A stretch of 42,799 bases of DNA from Arthrobacter sp. (GTDB taxonomy: Bacteria; Actinomycetota; Actinomycetes; Actinomycetales; Micrococcaceae), in assembly GCF_031179385.1 (NCBI RefSeq), contig NZ_JAPSHV010000009.1:1-42799 (forward strand), written 5' to 3'. Position numbers and translations under genes: made by a program. The notes beneath the pieces are model-generated. The model saw only the letters and a program-made list of their open reading frames with translations, did no database searches and was not told the origin of the DNA. Position 1 is the first letter of the stretch. Each line of letters starts with the position of its first letter. Shown in pieces: positions 21,161 to 29,597 of the stretch.

Positions 21161-21967
21161 CTAGACAGCAGGTCCCTTCGGTGCGCCCGCGTCGTCGTCG
21201 TTTGACTTCTCCGCGGCGCGATCAGCGGCTTCCTTCATGTCGACGACCGCTTGTTTCGCTTCGTCATTGTGAGCGACGTCGGCCACTGGTTTCGGTTCAA
21301 CCGGGGCCGGCGTCTTCCACGGGTCTTCCACCGGCTGTGAAGCACGCCAGACGGCGATGCCGGCTGTCACAGCAGCGGCGATGATGCCGACGATCAACCA
21401 GCCCTTGTTGCCTTGACTCTTCTTGCTGCGCCGGAGGTCCTTCGCTGCACGCTGAGCTGCAACGACGGCGGCCTTCTGATACTTCTTCACGGCCTTCTTG
21501 TCACCGGTAACCCTGGTGACCACACCCGCCACACCTGCCGGGACGGTTGCAGCGGCAAGAGAGCGGGACGCAGAGTCCGCAACATCCCCCAGGCGGTACG
21601 AGACGGCCGGGATGTACTCGGTGACTACGCGGTCACGTGCCTGATTGATTGCAGGGGTGGCACGATCCAGAGTCTCCTGGATTCGTGGACCGGTTCCGTC
21701 GACGATCTGGTTGAAGCGCGGCCCTACACGATCCAGGCTCTCCTGGATCCGAGGTGTAACGACCGCGATGCCCTCATTCAGGCTCTGTGCCGCCCGGTTC
21801 ACGCCCTGCTGAATCTTCGGTGCGGCGGTTTCAATCCCTCGCTCGATGCGTGGAGCAACCCAGACCCTGGCTGCATCCACACGCGGAGCGGCCCAATCCC
21901 GTGCCGTGCCGACGCCCATCAGAACGTTGTTCTCGAGCGTTCGGACAACGTGTTCGGATTTCTTCAC
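21161..21967 (-). CDS. CwsA-position membrane protein with 11-residue repeats
   Basis: 268 residues. Residues 26-124 are nine back-to-back 11-residue repeats, consensus x-x-P-R-I-x-x-x-x-x-R; proline is at position 3 in seven of nine. This predicts a long amphipathic helix that could lie on a membrane. A basic stretch (155-188) leads into one membrane segment (about 189-207), then a Pro-rich and acidic tail. The gene lies divergently upstream of the cyclophilin gene, exactly where M. tuberculosis has cwsA (Rv0008c), a CrgA-interacting cell-wall protein. The basic region, membrane segment and Pro-rich tail also resemble CwsA as I remember it. Some actinobacterial relatives are annotated as DUF5324. 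Function is inferred from position: polar or septal wall growth. Confidence 0.7.
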   Translation of the reverse strand: MKKSEHVVRTLENNVLMGVGTARDWAAPRVDAARVWVAPRIERGIETAAPKIQQGVNRAAQSLNEGIAVVTPRIQESLDRVGPRFNQIVDGTGPRIQETLDRATPAINQARDRVVTEYIPAVSYRLGDVADSASRSLAAATVPAGVAGVVTRVTGDKKAVKKYQKAAVVAAQRAAKDLRRSKKSQGNKGWLIVGIIAAAVTAGIAVWRASQPVEDPWKTPAPVEPKPVADVAHNDEAKQAVVDMKEAADRAAEKSNDDDAGAPKGPAV

Positions 21968-22120
21968 AACTACCTCCCAGGGATAGTGACTGTTCTTAGT
22001 CAGCCTACGTGTTATCTGGAGTTACGTGCTATCCGCTCATTCATTTCACAGCATTTTCACTGTGCGCGGAACGCGGTACTTCCAGCTAAACCGCTAGCCC
22101 TGCGTGGAACAATGGAGCCC

Positions 22121-22663
22121 ATGACAGCAATCGCTACTGCACACGCAACTATCCATACCAGCCTCGGTGACATCAAGGTAGAGCTTTACGGCAACCATGC
22201 GCCGAAGACCGTCAAGAACTTTGTTGGGCTTGCCACCGGTGACATCACCTGGACTCACCCGGCGACGGGTGAGGAGACCAACGCCCCCCTGTACAACGGG
22301 ACAGTCTTTCACCGTGTTATCCAGGACTTCATGATTCAGGGCGGCGATCCGCTGGGCCAGGGAATCGGTGGCCCGGGCTACCAGTTCGATGACGAGATCA
22401 ACCCCGATCTCGACTTCACCACTCCTTACAAATTGGCGATGGCCAACGCTGGAATTCAGGGTGGACGTGGTACCAACGGCTCGCAGTTCTTCATCACCTC
22501 GGTTCCCACCACGTGGCTGCAGGGCAAGCACACCATCTTCGGTGAGGTGAAAGATGAAGCGTCACGAGCCGTCGTCGATCAGCTCAACGCCATCCCCACC
22601 GACGGTCGTGACCGACCGCTCGAAGACGTCGTCATCAGCAGCATCACCATTGAGCAGGTCTAA
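22121..22663 (+). CDS. ppiA: Cyclophilin-type peptidyl-prolyl cis-trans isomerase
   Basis: Catalyses proline cis-trans isomerisation in the cytoplasm; no signal peptide is seen. 180 residues from the ATG at 22121; an in-frame ATG nine bases earlier is an alternative. Cyclophilin motifs: FHRVIQDFMIQGGDP with the catalytic arginine, then ANAGIQGGRGTNGSQFFIT, and GKHTIFGEV. The frame continues open upstream to 21413, but there it runs antisense to the repeat protein and is spurious. It is followed after six bases by the rhomboid gene, so the two are likely cotranscribed. Confidence 0.95.
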   Translation: MTAIATAHATIHTSLGDIKVELYGNHAPKTVKNFVGLATGDITWTHPATGEETNAPLYNGTVFHRVIQDFMIQGGDPLGQGIGGPGYQFDDEINPDLDFTTPYKLAMANAGIQGGRGTNGSQFFITSVPTTWLQGKHTIFGEVKDEASRAVVDQLNAIPTDGRDRPLEDVVISSITIEQV

Positions 22664-22669
22664 CACCGC

Positions 22670-23536
22670 ATGACCTATGGACTCCCGGCGGACCAGCCGG
22701 ACCAGGACGTTCCCGTATGCCCACGTCACCCCGACAGGGTGAGCTATGTGCGGTGCCAACGGTGCGGCAGGCCTGCCTGCCCGGAGTGTCAGCGTCCGGC
22801 GGCCGTCGGGATCCAGTGCGTTGACTGCGTTCGGGAGGCGCAGCGAAACGCTCCGGTTTCCAGGACACTCTTCGGCGGAACCGTCCGGCAAGGACGCCCC
22901 CTCGTCACGTTCTCGATCATCGGCGCCTGTGTGGCGCTCTTCGTGGCCCAAATGGCGCTACCAGGGGTGACCGATGCGCTCGCGTACGCGGGCATCTACA
23001 CCTCGGAATTTGTATCGCCGGAGCCGTGGCGCATGGTCACGGCTGCCTTCCTGCACTCCACGGGATTCCTGCTTCATATCGGTTTCAACATGTACGCCTT
23101 GTGGATTATGGGACAGGCCCTGGAACCGCTGTTGGGCAGAGCCAGATTTCTCGCCCTGTACTTGATCGCAGCGTTCGGCGGCTCGGTTGCAGTGCTTCTG
23201 CTCACCAACCCTCTCCAAGGCGTTGTAGGGGCCTCAGGAGCCGTCTTTGGGCTGTTCGGCGCCATGCTGATCGTGCAGCGGCGACGCGGTGGTGACGTCC
23301 GGCAGTTGGTCGTGTTGATAGCAATCAACACCGTTTTAGGTTTTGTGGTGCCAGGCATTTCCTGGCAGGCCCACCTGGGTGGTCTTCTCGCAGGAGGCGC
23401 CGCCGCAGCCATCATCGCCTACACGCCGCGCAGTCCTAGGCGTTCCCTGATTCAGTGGGCCGGTCTGACCGGCCTGACACTCGTGCTGGTTGCATTGACC
23501 GTTGTAGGAGCCAATCTGGTGGCCTCGCCGTTCTAG
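22670..23536 (+). CDS. Rhomboid intramembrane serine protease with N-terminal zinc finger
   Basis: 288 residues. The N-terminus has a B-box-like zinc-binding pattern with C17, H20, C29, C32, C37, C40, C50 and C53. From about 78 a multi-pass membrane domain follows, with the rhomboid signature GASGAVFG (catalytic S189), the partner H235 in SWQAHLGG, and N140 in the HIGFNMYALW loop. It cleaves membrane proteins within the bilayer; the substrates are unknown. It follows ppiA after six bases with no strong ribosome binding site of its own. The zinc-finger and rhomboid combination is common in actinobacteria. Confidence 0.93.
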   Translation: MTYGLPADQPDQDVPVCPRHPDRVSYVRCQRCGRPACPECQRPAAVGIQCVDCVREAQRNAPVSRTLFGGTVRQGRPLVTFSIIGACVALFVAQMALPGVTDALAYAGIYTSEFVSPEPWRMVTAAFLHSTGFLLHIGFNMYALWIMGQALEPLLGRARFLALYLIAAFGGSVAVLLLTNPLQGVVGASGAVFGLFGAMLIVQRRRGGDVRQLVVLIAINTVLGFVVPGISWQAHLGGLLAGGAAAAIIAYTPRSPRRSLIQWAGLTGLTLVLVALTVVGANLVASPF

Positions 23537-23840
23537 TTTTCCACAGGGCTTATCCACATCGGGGAAAACTTACACACATGTAATTCCACAGGTGTGGATA
23601 AGCAGACTCCCGAATTCACACGAAAAACACTGAGCGTGGAGTCGAAGTTACGCACAGCTGTGGAAAACTCGGTGCACAACGTGTGTATTACCCAGCGGAC
23701 GAGTTCCATTCGCCATGGAGGTTGCCAGGATGTCCCACGCGTGCGCGTACCGATGTGACTAGCCAGTACGAAGAGCGGGCAGTTAAACGCAAAGAGGCGC
23801 CCTTAGAGGGCGCCTCCTGTGGGTCTCGTCTCCCTGGGTG
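23537..23840. promoter_or_regulatory. Satellite DnaA-box cluster in a convergent intergenic gap
   Basis: 304 bp between the 3' ends of the rhomboid gene and crgA. Boxes: 23537-23545 TTTTCCACA (plus), 23550-23558 perfect TTATCCACA (plus), 23570-23578 TTACACACA (plus), 23582-23590 AATTCCACA (plus), 23593-23601 perfect (minus), 23648-23656 TTACGCACA (plus), 23659-23667 TTTTCCACA (minus). Because the gap is convergent, the boxes are unlikely to regulate a promoter. A titration or reactivation site for DnaA is one explanation. Confidence 0.75.
23791..23816 (-). terminator. Terminator of crgA
   Basis: Nine-base GC-rich stem (23794-23802 with 23808-23816), loop of five; on the minus strand TTT follows. 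It lies 25 bp past the crgA stop. The T-run is short, so termination may be moderate. Confidence 0.75.
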
Positions 23841-24086
23841 CTACCGCCAGCGCGTCGTCATCAGGAACCCGACAATCGCAATTCCGAAGCCGATGAGGAT
23901 GTTCCAGGACGCAATCTCGGGGATCGGGAACCGTCCTTCGGAGATGTAGTACACCAGAATCCACAGCAGGCCGAGAATCATCAGCCCGAACATCACCGGC
24001 TTGAACCAGACAGGGTTCGGCTTCGGCTCCGCAGCGGCACGCGTCTGTGACTCGACCTGCTTCTTGCGGGACTTCGACTCGGGCAC
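23841..24086 (-). CDS. crgA: Cell division protein CrgA
   Basis: Small actinobacterial membrane protein that recruits or regulates septal components (FtsZ, FtsI, CwsA in mycobacteria; sporulation septation in Streptomyces). 81 residues from a GTG at 24086, chosen because AGGAGG lies four bases upstream; an open frame to 24137 adds 17 unsupported residues. A basic N-terminus (PESKSRKKQ) is followed by the family segment NPVWFKPVMFGLMILGLLWI (first membrane span), then YYISEGRFPIPEIASWNILIGFG and a second span, ending MTTRWR. Its place beside sortase E, pabA and pknB is conserved. Confidence 0.95.
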   Translation of the reverse strand: MPESKSRKKQVESQTRAAAEPKPNPVWFKPVMFGLMILGLLWILVYYISEGRFPIPEIASWNILIGFGIAIVGFLMTTRWR

Positions 24087-24154
24087 GGATCCTCCTAGAC
24101 GGTGGGCTGCTAACCCAACCACTGTGTTTGCGGTCATACAGGCTCGGAAAGCGA

Positions 24155-24194
24155 CGATGACACCGGTTATCCTGAAATGAGGCTATTGTCATCG
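24155..24194. repeat. Inverted repeat in the crgA-sortase divergent region
   Basis: CGATGACA (24155-24162) and TGTCATCG (24187-24194), 24 bases apart, lie between the divergent crgA and sortase genes. A TATTGT (24184-24189) overlaps the right arm and could be a -10 for the sortase gene. It is a possible operator for an unknown regulator. Confidence 0.4.
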
Positions 24195-24222
24195 GCACCG
24201 TTCTAGCTGCCCATTCTAGCTA

Positions 24223-25089
24223 ATGAACCGAGGCCACAACGCCCGGCAGCAGATCCGTAAGCAGGGAGAAGGTTTGAGCAACCTCGGCGGCGGTATCGCG
24301 GTGACCCTCCGTGACCGTTCCCATCGCATGCCCGCGGACCGGCACCGGCGTCGTGGATTCCTTCACATCGCAGCCCAGGTCTTCGGTGAGCTTCTCATTA
24401 CCGCAGGTGTGGTCCTTCTGCTTTTCGTGGCTTGGCAACTGTGGTGGACCAACGTCGAATCCAATGCAAAGCAGGATCAAGCGGTAGAGCAATTCTTCTC
24501 AGACCTCGGTGAGGGAAGCACTCGTCCGGAGCCAGCCCAGGGGCAGGAACCCGTGGCACCTGAGCAGGTGCCGGTGATGGATGGTCGAGCGCAGGGTGAG
24601 ACGTTTGCGGTCATCTACATTCCGCGTTTCGGGGACAATTTCACCCGGCCGATAACCAGCGGCGTAACGACGGCGGTTCTCGACAATCTCGGTCTCGGAC
24701 ACTACCCGGAAACAGGTATGCCGGGCGTCGTTGGCAACTTCGCGCTGGCCGGCCACAGGCAGACGAACGGGGCGGTGCTGGACAACATCCACACTCTGGT
24801 CCCGGGCGACCGGATTTATGTCCAGACGCAGGACGGTTACTACACCTACATCTATCGGAACACGCAGATCGTGCTGCCTGACCGCGTTGATGTGCTTGCG
24901 CCCGTACCCACCCGACCGGAGAATGAGCCTGCAGAACGGGTTCTCACTCTCACGAGCTGCAACCCCCGCTTCGGTGCAGAGGAAAGGATCATCGCCTATG
25001 CGGTGATGGAGACCTTCCAGTCCCTGGACGCAGGACCGCCGACAGAGATCGCGGCACAAGTCGCTAAAATTGCCGAAGGAGCCGCCTGA
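24223..25089 (+). CDS. Class E sortase
   Basis: Membrane-anchored transpeptidase that joins sorting-signal proteins to the cell wall; class E enzymes of actinobacteria prefer LAXTG-type signals. 288 residues: cytoplasmic basic N-terminus, membrane span (about 50-75), acidic linker, and sortase fold with catalytic H178 (ALAGHRQTNG), C246 (TLTSC) and R255 (GAEER). The start is uncertain. ATG 24223 has a weak ribosome binding site, while an in-frame TTG at 24274 has GGGAGAAGG just upstream and would give 271 residues. No sorting substrate is encoded nearby. Its stop overlaps the next start (ATGA). Confidence 0.92.
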   Translation: MNRGHNARQQIRKQGEGLSNLGGGIAVTLRDRSHRMPADRHRRRGFLHIAAQVFGELLITAGVVLLLFVAWQLWWTNVESNAKQDQAVEQFFSDLGEGSTRPEPAQGQEPVAPEQVPVMDGRAQGETFAVIYIPRFGDNFTRPITSGVTTAVLDNLGLGHYPETGMPGVVGNFALAGHRQTNGAVLDNIHTLVPGDRIYVQTQDGYYTYIYRNTQIVLPDRVDVLAPVPTRPENEPAERVLTLTSCNPRFGAEERIIAYAVMETFQSLDAGPPTEIAAQVAKIAEGAA

Positions 25090-25247
25090 TGTACGCCTTC
25101 ATCTTCCGCCACCTCCCCGGTCCGCTCTGGCTGCGGGTCATCTGGTCCATCCTGCTTTTCGCCGCGGCCCTGACGGCACTTGTGAATTGGGTATTCCCCT
25201 GGCTCTCCCAGTTCAGCCCACTGACAGATTCAACGATTGGTTCCTGA
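25089..25247 (+). CDS. Small membrane protein between sortase and pabA
   Basis: 52 residues from an ATG that overlaps the sortase stop (ATGA): MYAFIFRHLPGPLWLRVIWS, then one membrane span (about 18-38), then NWVFPWLSQFSPLTDSTIGS. pabA begins two bases after its stop. The tight coupling on both sides and the protein-like composition make it a real gene, and I recall similar unnamed proteins in this position in other actinobacteria. Function unknown. Confidence 0.8.
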   Translation: MYAFIFRHLPGPLWLRVIWSILLFAAALTALVNWVFPWLSQFSPLTDSTIGS

Positions 25248-25249
25248 TC

Positions 25250-25903
25250 ATGAACAGCCCCACCCGCATCCTGGTTGTGGATAATTACGACAGCTTTGTG
25301 TACACCCTTGTCGGCTACCTGCAGGAGCTCGGCGCGGAAACAACGGTTGTACGGAATGACGACGTCACCCTTGAGGAGGCGATCGCCCTGGCGGAAGTGC
25401 GCGACGGCGTGCTGATTTCTCCCGGGCCGGGCGCTCCGGCAGAAGCCGGTGTTTGTATTGACCTGATCAAGTGGTGCGGTGAGAACAACAAGCCGATGCT
25501 CGGGGTCTGCCTGGGTCATCAGGCACTCGCCGAAGCGTACGGTGGTTCGGTTACGCACGCGCCGGAACTGATGCACGGCAAGACGTCCCTGGTTGAGCAC
25601 GATTCGACCAATGTCTTCCAGGGGCTGAACTCCCCCCTTACGGCGACCCGCTATCACTCGCTGGCCGCGGTCGGTGACGTCCCCGGTGAACTGCGTGTCA
25701 CAGCGCAAACGGCCAGCGGGGTCATCATGGGTCTGGAGCACCGCTCCGCTCCCCTGTGCGGCGTGCAATTCCACCCGGAGTCCGTGCTGACCGAGGGTGG
25801 CTATAGGATGCTGGGCAACTGGCTTGAGCAGACTGGTCTCGCCGGCGCGGCGGAGCGGTCAGCTACCCTGAGCCCGCTTATTCACCAGCAGGTCGGATCC
25901 TGA
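25250..25903 (+). CDS. pabA: Glutamine amidotransferase, PabA/TrpG type
   Basis: Supplies ammonia from glutamine for aminodeoxychorismate (folate) or anthranilate (tryptophan) synthesis. 217 residues from the ATG at 25250. Class I amidotransferase motifs: ILVVDNYDSFVYTL (7-20), the oxyanion loop SPGPGAP (57-63), nucleophile C87 in GVCLGHQ, and H175/E177 in QFHPESV. The synthase partner (PabB or TrpE) is not in the window, so which pathway it serves is open; PabA is the usual annotation at this locus. An open frame extends upstream to 25070 through the small membrane protein gene and is spurious. Confidence 0.9.
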   Translation: MNSPTRILVVDNYDSFVYTLVGYLQELGAETTVVRNDDVTLEEAIALAEVRDGVLISPGPGAPAEAGVCIDLIKWCGENNKPMLGVCLGHQALAEAYGGSVTHAPELMHGKTSLVEHDSTNVFQGLNSPLTATRYHSLAAVGDVPGELRVTAQTASGVIMGLEHRSAPLCGVQFHPESVLTEGGYRMLGNWLEQTGLAGAAERSATLSPLIHQQVGS

Positions 25904-25922
25904 CCCTTCCGGAGTCCGCATT

Positions 25923-27842
25923 TTACGGGTCGTTATTCCCCTGCCCCTGACCACGCCCGCGTCCCTGGTTCCCGGGTTCTTCTTCCTCCTCAGGGGGAGG
26001 CGGCGCAGCGGTGGTGGGAGCGGCAGGTGCCGCAGGCTCTTCGGCGGGAGGCTCAACGGCTACGTAGATCACTACCTCACTGCCCGGTGCGACGTTGGTG
26101 TTCTCGTCCGGTTCCTGCCGCACTACAAGGCCAGGCTCGACGACGGCGTTCGGCTCCTCTTCGATGCGCGGCACCAGCGCCCGGGTGGGATCTTCGAGAA
26201 TAGCCACGGCTTCATCTCTCGTGAGACCGACGACTCGCGGAACCGTCACCTGGCCAGTGGAGAGCACCAGGTTCACTTCCGAGTCGGCAGGGACCGAAGA
26301 ACCCAGTGCCGGCTCGGTTGCGATGACCCGACCGACCGGAACCGTGGCGCTATTGGTTTCGCTGACACTCCCCCCGCGCAGACCGACCGACTCGAGCGCG
26401 TCCCTGGCGGAGGACTCCGTCATCTGGAAGATCTCTTCCGGGATGGTTCGGTTGGCAGGGCCCTTGGATATCTGCAGCGTCACCAGCGAATCAGGTTCCA
26501 CTTCACTGCCCGCGCTGGGGTCGGTGCCGATTGCAAGGCCGGATTCGACCTCATCGTGAAAGGTCTGTTCGACCTGCGGGCGCAGGCCCACAGCGGTAAG
26601 CGCGTTACTCGCATCGGTTTCGGTCATGGAATCAACATCCGGCACTGACGTGAGTACCGGCTCTTCCGGTTGGGCATTGAGGATTCCGAAGTAAGCAACG
26701 CCGCCGGCAGTCAGCAGCAGAGCCAGCAGCACGAGCAACACTGCAATCCAGCCTCGACGCCGCGAGCGCCGCCGATCATCGGCGTCATGACGACTCTGCG
26801 CCGCATGAGCCGCCGGGAGCGAGCCGGTTTCTTCGTTCACTGCCAGGGAATCCGCTGCGATGCTGCCGCCCGCCGGCACCTTCGCCAGGGCCCTTGTCTG
26901 TGGGGCGTCGTCGTCGTCCGCGCGTGGCGCGACCGCGGCCATTGCTTCAGTCGGAGCGGCTTGTGCACCGGGCCGAATGCCCTTGCGCGCATCAAGCAAC
27001 GCCGATCGGAAATCGGCTGCGGTTTGGAAGCGATGTGCTCGGTCTTTCTCAAGCGCAATGTGCAGCACGGCTTCGATTGCCGGCGGGATGCTTCCGTTGA
27101 TTTCCCGGGCAGGAGTGGGCTTCTCCCTGACGTGCTGGTAGGCAACCGAAACAGGGCTGTCGCCAATGAAGGGCGGTCTTCCGGTGAGCAGTTCGTACAA
27201 AAGGCAACCCGCGGAATACAGGTCGCTACGGGCGTCGACGGTCTCCCCGCGTGCCTGTTCCGGGGAGAGGTACTGCGCAGTGCCGATCACTGCCTGAGTC
27301 TGTGTCATGGTGGCCGCGGAATCGGCAATCGCGCGTGCGATGCCGAAGTCCATGACCTTTACCTGGCCCTCCGGGGTAATCATCACATTGGCAGGCTTGA
27401 TGTCCCTGTGGACAATTCCCGCGCGGTGGCTGTACTCCAGGGCCGAGAGCACTCCCAGGAGGTAGTCGACGGACGTCTCCGGTGTCAGGTCACCGGCTTT
27501 GAGAAGGTCGCGCAGAGTCCGTCCGGCAACGTACTCCATCACGATGAAGGGAACGCGGACGTCGTCGTGATGTTGGCCGTCGATCTCCTCCTCCCCGGTG
27601 TCATACACGGAGACGATGGTTGGATGATTCAATCCGGCGACTGCCTGAGCTTCACGCCGGAAACGCGACTGGAACAGCGGGTCCCGGGCCAGGTCCTGCC
27701 GCAGCATCTTGATCGCGACCGTGCGCCCGAGCCGGACGTCGCGCCCGAGGTGAACGTCGGCCATACCGCCACGGCCGATCAGTTCACCCACTTCGTAACG
27801 CCGGTTAAGGATTCTCTCGCTGCTCACCTGGTGCCCCTTCAC
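25923..27842 (-). CDS. pknB: Serine/threonine kinase PknB with PASTA domains
   Basis: Membrane receptor kinase that senses muropeptides or lipid II and controls wall synthesis and division. 639 residues: kinase domain with GRGGMADV (23-30), K45, HRDIKPAN (145-152), DFG (165-167), and activation loop threonines T180 and T182 in MTQTQ, which align with M. tuberculosis PknB T171/T173. A juxtamembrane region, one membrane span (about 365-387) and three extracellular PASTA repeats (about 399-600) follow. The tail is Pro/Glu/Gly-rich. The GTG start is six bases after pknA; a second GTG 15 bases on has AAGGGG before it and is an alternative. Confidence 0.95.
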   Translation of the reverse strand: MKGHQVSSERILNRRYEVGELIGRGGMADVHLGRDVRLGRTVAIKMLRQDLARDPLFQSRFRREAQAVAGLNHPTIVSVYDTGEEEIDGQHHDDVRVPFIVMEYVAGRTLRDLLKAGDLTPETSVDYLLGVLSALEYSHRAGIVHRDIKPANVMITPEGQVKVMDFGIARAIADSAATMTQTQAVIGTAQYLSPEQARGETVDARSDLYSAGCLLYELLTGRPPFIGDSPVSVAYQHVREKPTPAREINGSIPPAIEAVLHIALEKDRAHRFQTAADFRSALLDARKGIRPGAQAAPTEAMAAVAPRADDDDAPQTRALAKVPAGGSIAADSLAVNEETGSLPAAHAAQSRHDADDRRRSRRRGWIAVLLVLLALLLTAGGVAYFGILNAQPEEPVLTSVPDVDSMTETDASNALTAVGLRPQVEQTFHDEVESGLAIGTDPSAGSEVEPDSLVTLQISKGPANRTIPEEIFQMTESSARDALESVGLRGGSVSETNSATVPVGRVIATEPALGSSVPADSEVNLVLSTGQVTVPRVVGLTRDEAVAILEDPTRALVPRIEEEPNAVVEPGLVVRQEPDENTNVAPGSEVVIYVAVEPPAEEPAAPAAPTTAAPPPPEEEEEPGNQGRGRGQGQGNNDP

Positions 27843-27848
27843 ATGTCC

Positions 27849-29597
27849 CTAAGGCTGATCCTGGTTCGGCGGCGGGGTCTGGCCGGGACCAATCGCCGGC
27901 GGCGCTTCAGTCTCATCCGGGCCGGATGAGACAACGTAGCGTACGGTGCTGCCGGGTTCTACCTCGGTGCCCTCCGCCGGATCTACCGACAGGACGGTGC
28001 CGGCGGCTTCATCCGAAGGTTCAGTGCTGGAACGCACAGCGCTCAATCCCAGATCAGCGAGGGTTTGCTGCAACTGTTCCTCGGTCGCGCCTTCCAGCCC
28101 GGCTGGAATCGTCACGGTGTCAGGTGCCTCGGCGAAGGTGACGGTGATTTGAGAACCCGGTGGAAGCGGACCCACGGGATTCAGCGACAGCACGATGCCT
28201 GGTTCGAACTCATCTGTGGTTTCGGGTTGCTGATTGACGGAGAATCCAAGTTGATTCAGCTCGGCCACAACCTGTTCGATGGGACGTCCCTGGTAGGCGG
28301 CCGCATCGATGATGATGGCCTCCGGCGTCGTCGGTTCAGGGGTTGTCGGCTCGGGCGTGGTTTCCTCCGGCGTCGGGCTTTCACTTTCCGTTTCCGACGG
28401 AGATGGCGACGACGAAGTGCTCGGCGCGGCGGAGGGTTCGTCGTCGTCGGCGGTGAGCAGCGGCGTCAGAAGAAACGCAGCCGCCGCAAGCGCCGCGAGG
28501 ACAAGCAGGACGACGAGTGCGATCAGCCACGGACTGCGCCCCCGTGATTCCTCCTCACGCGGGATCTCCTGGTCAATGTCGTCTTCCTCGCTCCATTCAC
28601 GTGAAGCGGCGACCGCTCCGGCACCTGCTCCCACGCCGGCAACGGTGGGCAGCGCCGAGGTGGTCGGGGCGGGCACAACGCGGGTGGCGCTGGTCGGCGC
28701 CGGCACGGGGGTGGTCAGCGGGCCGGTCGAATCAGTGAACAGCAACATGCCGGGCACGGCGGCCTCTGCTGCACGAATGTCATTGCGTCGGATGGCATCG
28801 ACCGCTTCGGCAAGGGCTTCGGCATTGGCGGGACGATCAGCCGGGTCCTTCGCCAGCATGCTGGCGATGAGCGCGCGGACCGGGTGGGGAATGCTCTCCG
28901 GGAGATCAGGTGGAGCGTCATTGACCTGTGCGAGGGCAATGGCAATTTGCGACTCGCCGGAGAACGGACGGCGGCCGGCCAGCAACTCATATCCGATGAC
29001 GCCAAGAGCATAGATATCACTGGAACCGGTGGCAGGCTGGCCGGTGGCCTGTTCGGGGGCCAGGTACTGGGCCGTACCCATTACCTGGCCCGTGGCGGTC
29101 AGAGGCACTTGATCAGCGAGCCGCGCGATACCGAAGTCAGTAATTTTCACTCGGCCGTCGGGCATGATCAGGAGGTTTCCAGGTTTGACATCCCGGTGCA
29201 CCAGCCCCTGCCGGTGCGCGACGCTGAGTGCTGTGGCGGTCTGTCCAATGATCGAAAGGGCACGATCCGGCGCAAGAACCTGCTCGCGCTCAATGATCGT
29301 GGACAGGGGCTGCCCCGGGACGAGTTCCATCACCAGGTAGGCGGACCCGCCTTCTTCGCCATAGTCGAAGACGTTTGCAATACCCTCGTGGTTCAGCAGA
29401 GCGGTGTGGCGGGCTTCGGCGCGGAACCGATTGAGGAAGCCGGGGTCTCCCGTGTATTCCTCTTTCAGAATTTTGATGGCGACAATGCGACCCAGTACCT
29501 GGTCGCGCGCTTTCCAAACCTCACCCATGCCTCCGATGGCGATGCGATCAGTTAGCTGGAACCTGCCGCCTAATGTGATACCTGAAGTAGGTCTCAC
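27849..29597 (-). CDS. pknA: Serine/threonine kinase PknA, here with PASTA domains
   Basis: 582 residues: kinase domain with the P-loop [10 protein letters not shown] (19-28), K42, HRDVKPGN (134-141) and DFG (154-156); juxtamembrane region; membrane span (about 356-378); a Ser/Thr/Pro stalk with [14 protein letters not shown]; then two PASTA-like repeats (about 430-493 and 495-561). M. tuberculosis PknA lacks PASTA repeats, so this form probably binds wall ligands itself (inference). The GTG start overlaps the pbpA stop (GTGA). It precedes pknB, as in other actinobacteria. Confidence 0.93.
   Translation of the reverse strand: MRPTSGITLGGRFQLTDRIAIGGMGEVWKARDQVLGRIVAIKILKEEYTGDPGFLNRFRAEARHTALLNHEGIANVFDYGEEGGSAYLVMELVPGQPLSTIIEREQVLAPDRALSIIGQTATALSVAHRQGLVHRDVKPGNLLIMPDGRVKITDFGIARLADQVPLTATGQVMGTAQYLAPEQATGQPATGSSDIYALGVIGYELLAGRRPFSGESQIAIALAQVNDAPPDLPESIPHPVRALIASMLAKDPADRPANAEALAEAVDAIRRNDIRAAEAAVPGMLLFTDSTGPLTTPVPAPTSATRVVPAPTTSALPTVAGVGAGAGAVAASREWSEEDDIDQEIPREEESRGRSPWLIALVVLLVLAALAAAAFLLTPLLTADDDEPSAAPSTSSSPSPSETESESPTPEETTPEPTTPEPTTPEAIIIDAAAYQGRPIEQVVAELNQLGFSVNQQPETTDEFEPGIVLSLNPVGPLPPGSQITVTFAEAPDTVTIPAGLEGATEEQLQQTLADLGLSAVRSSTEPSDEAAGTVLSVDPAEGTEVEPGSTVRYVVSSGPDETEAPPAIGPGQTPPPNQDQP

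Noticed and set aside
21413-22120. Long N-terminal extension of the cyclophilin frame
   Set aside because: It runs antisense through the repeat-protein gene and its promoter region, and cyclophilins of this family start at the ATG at 22121 or 22112.
28594-28607. ATTCACGTGAAGC resembling parS in pknA
   Set aside because: Three mismatches to the core, inside a coding region and far from the other sites; only ChIP data could revive it.
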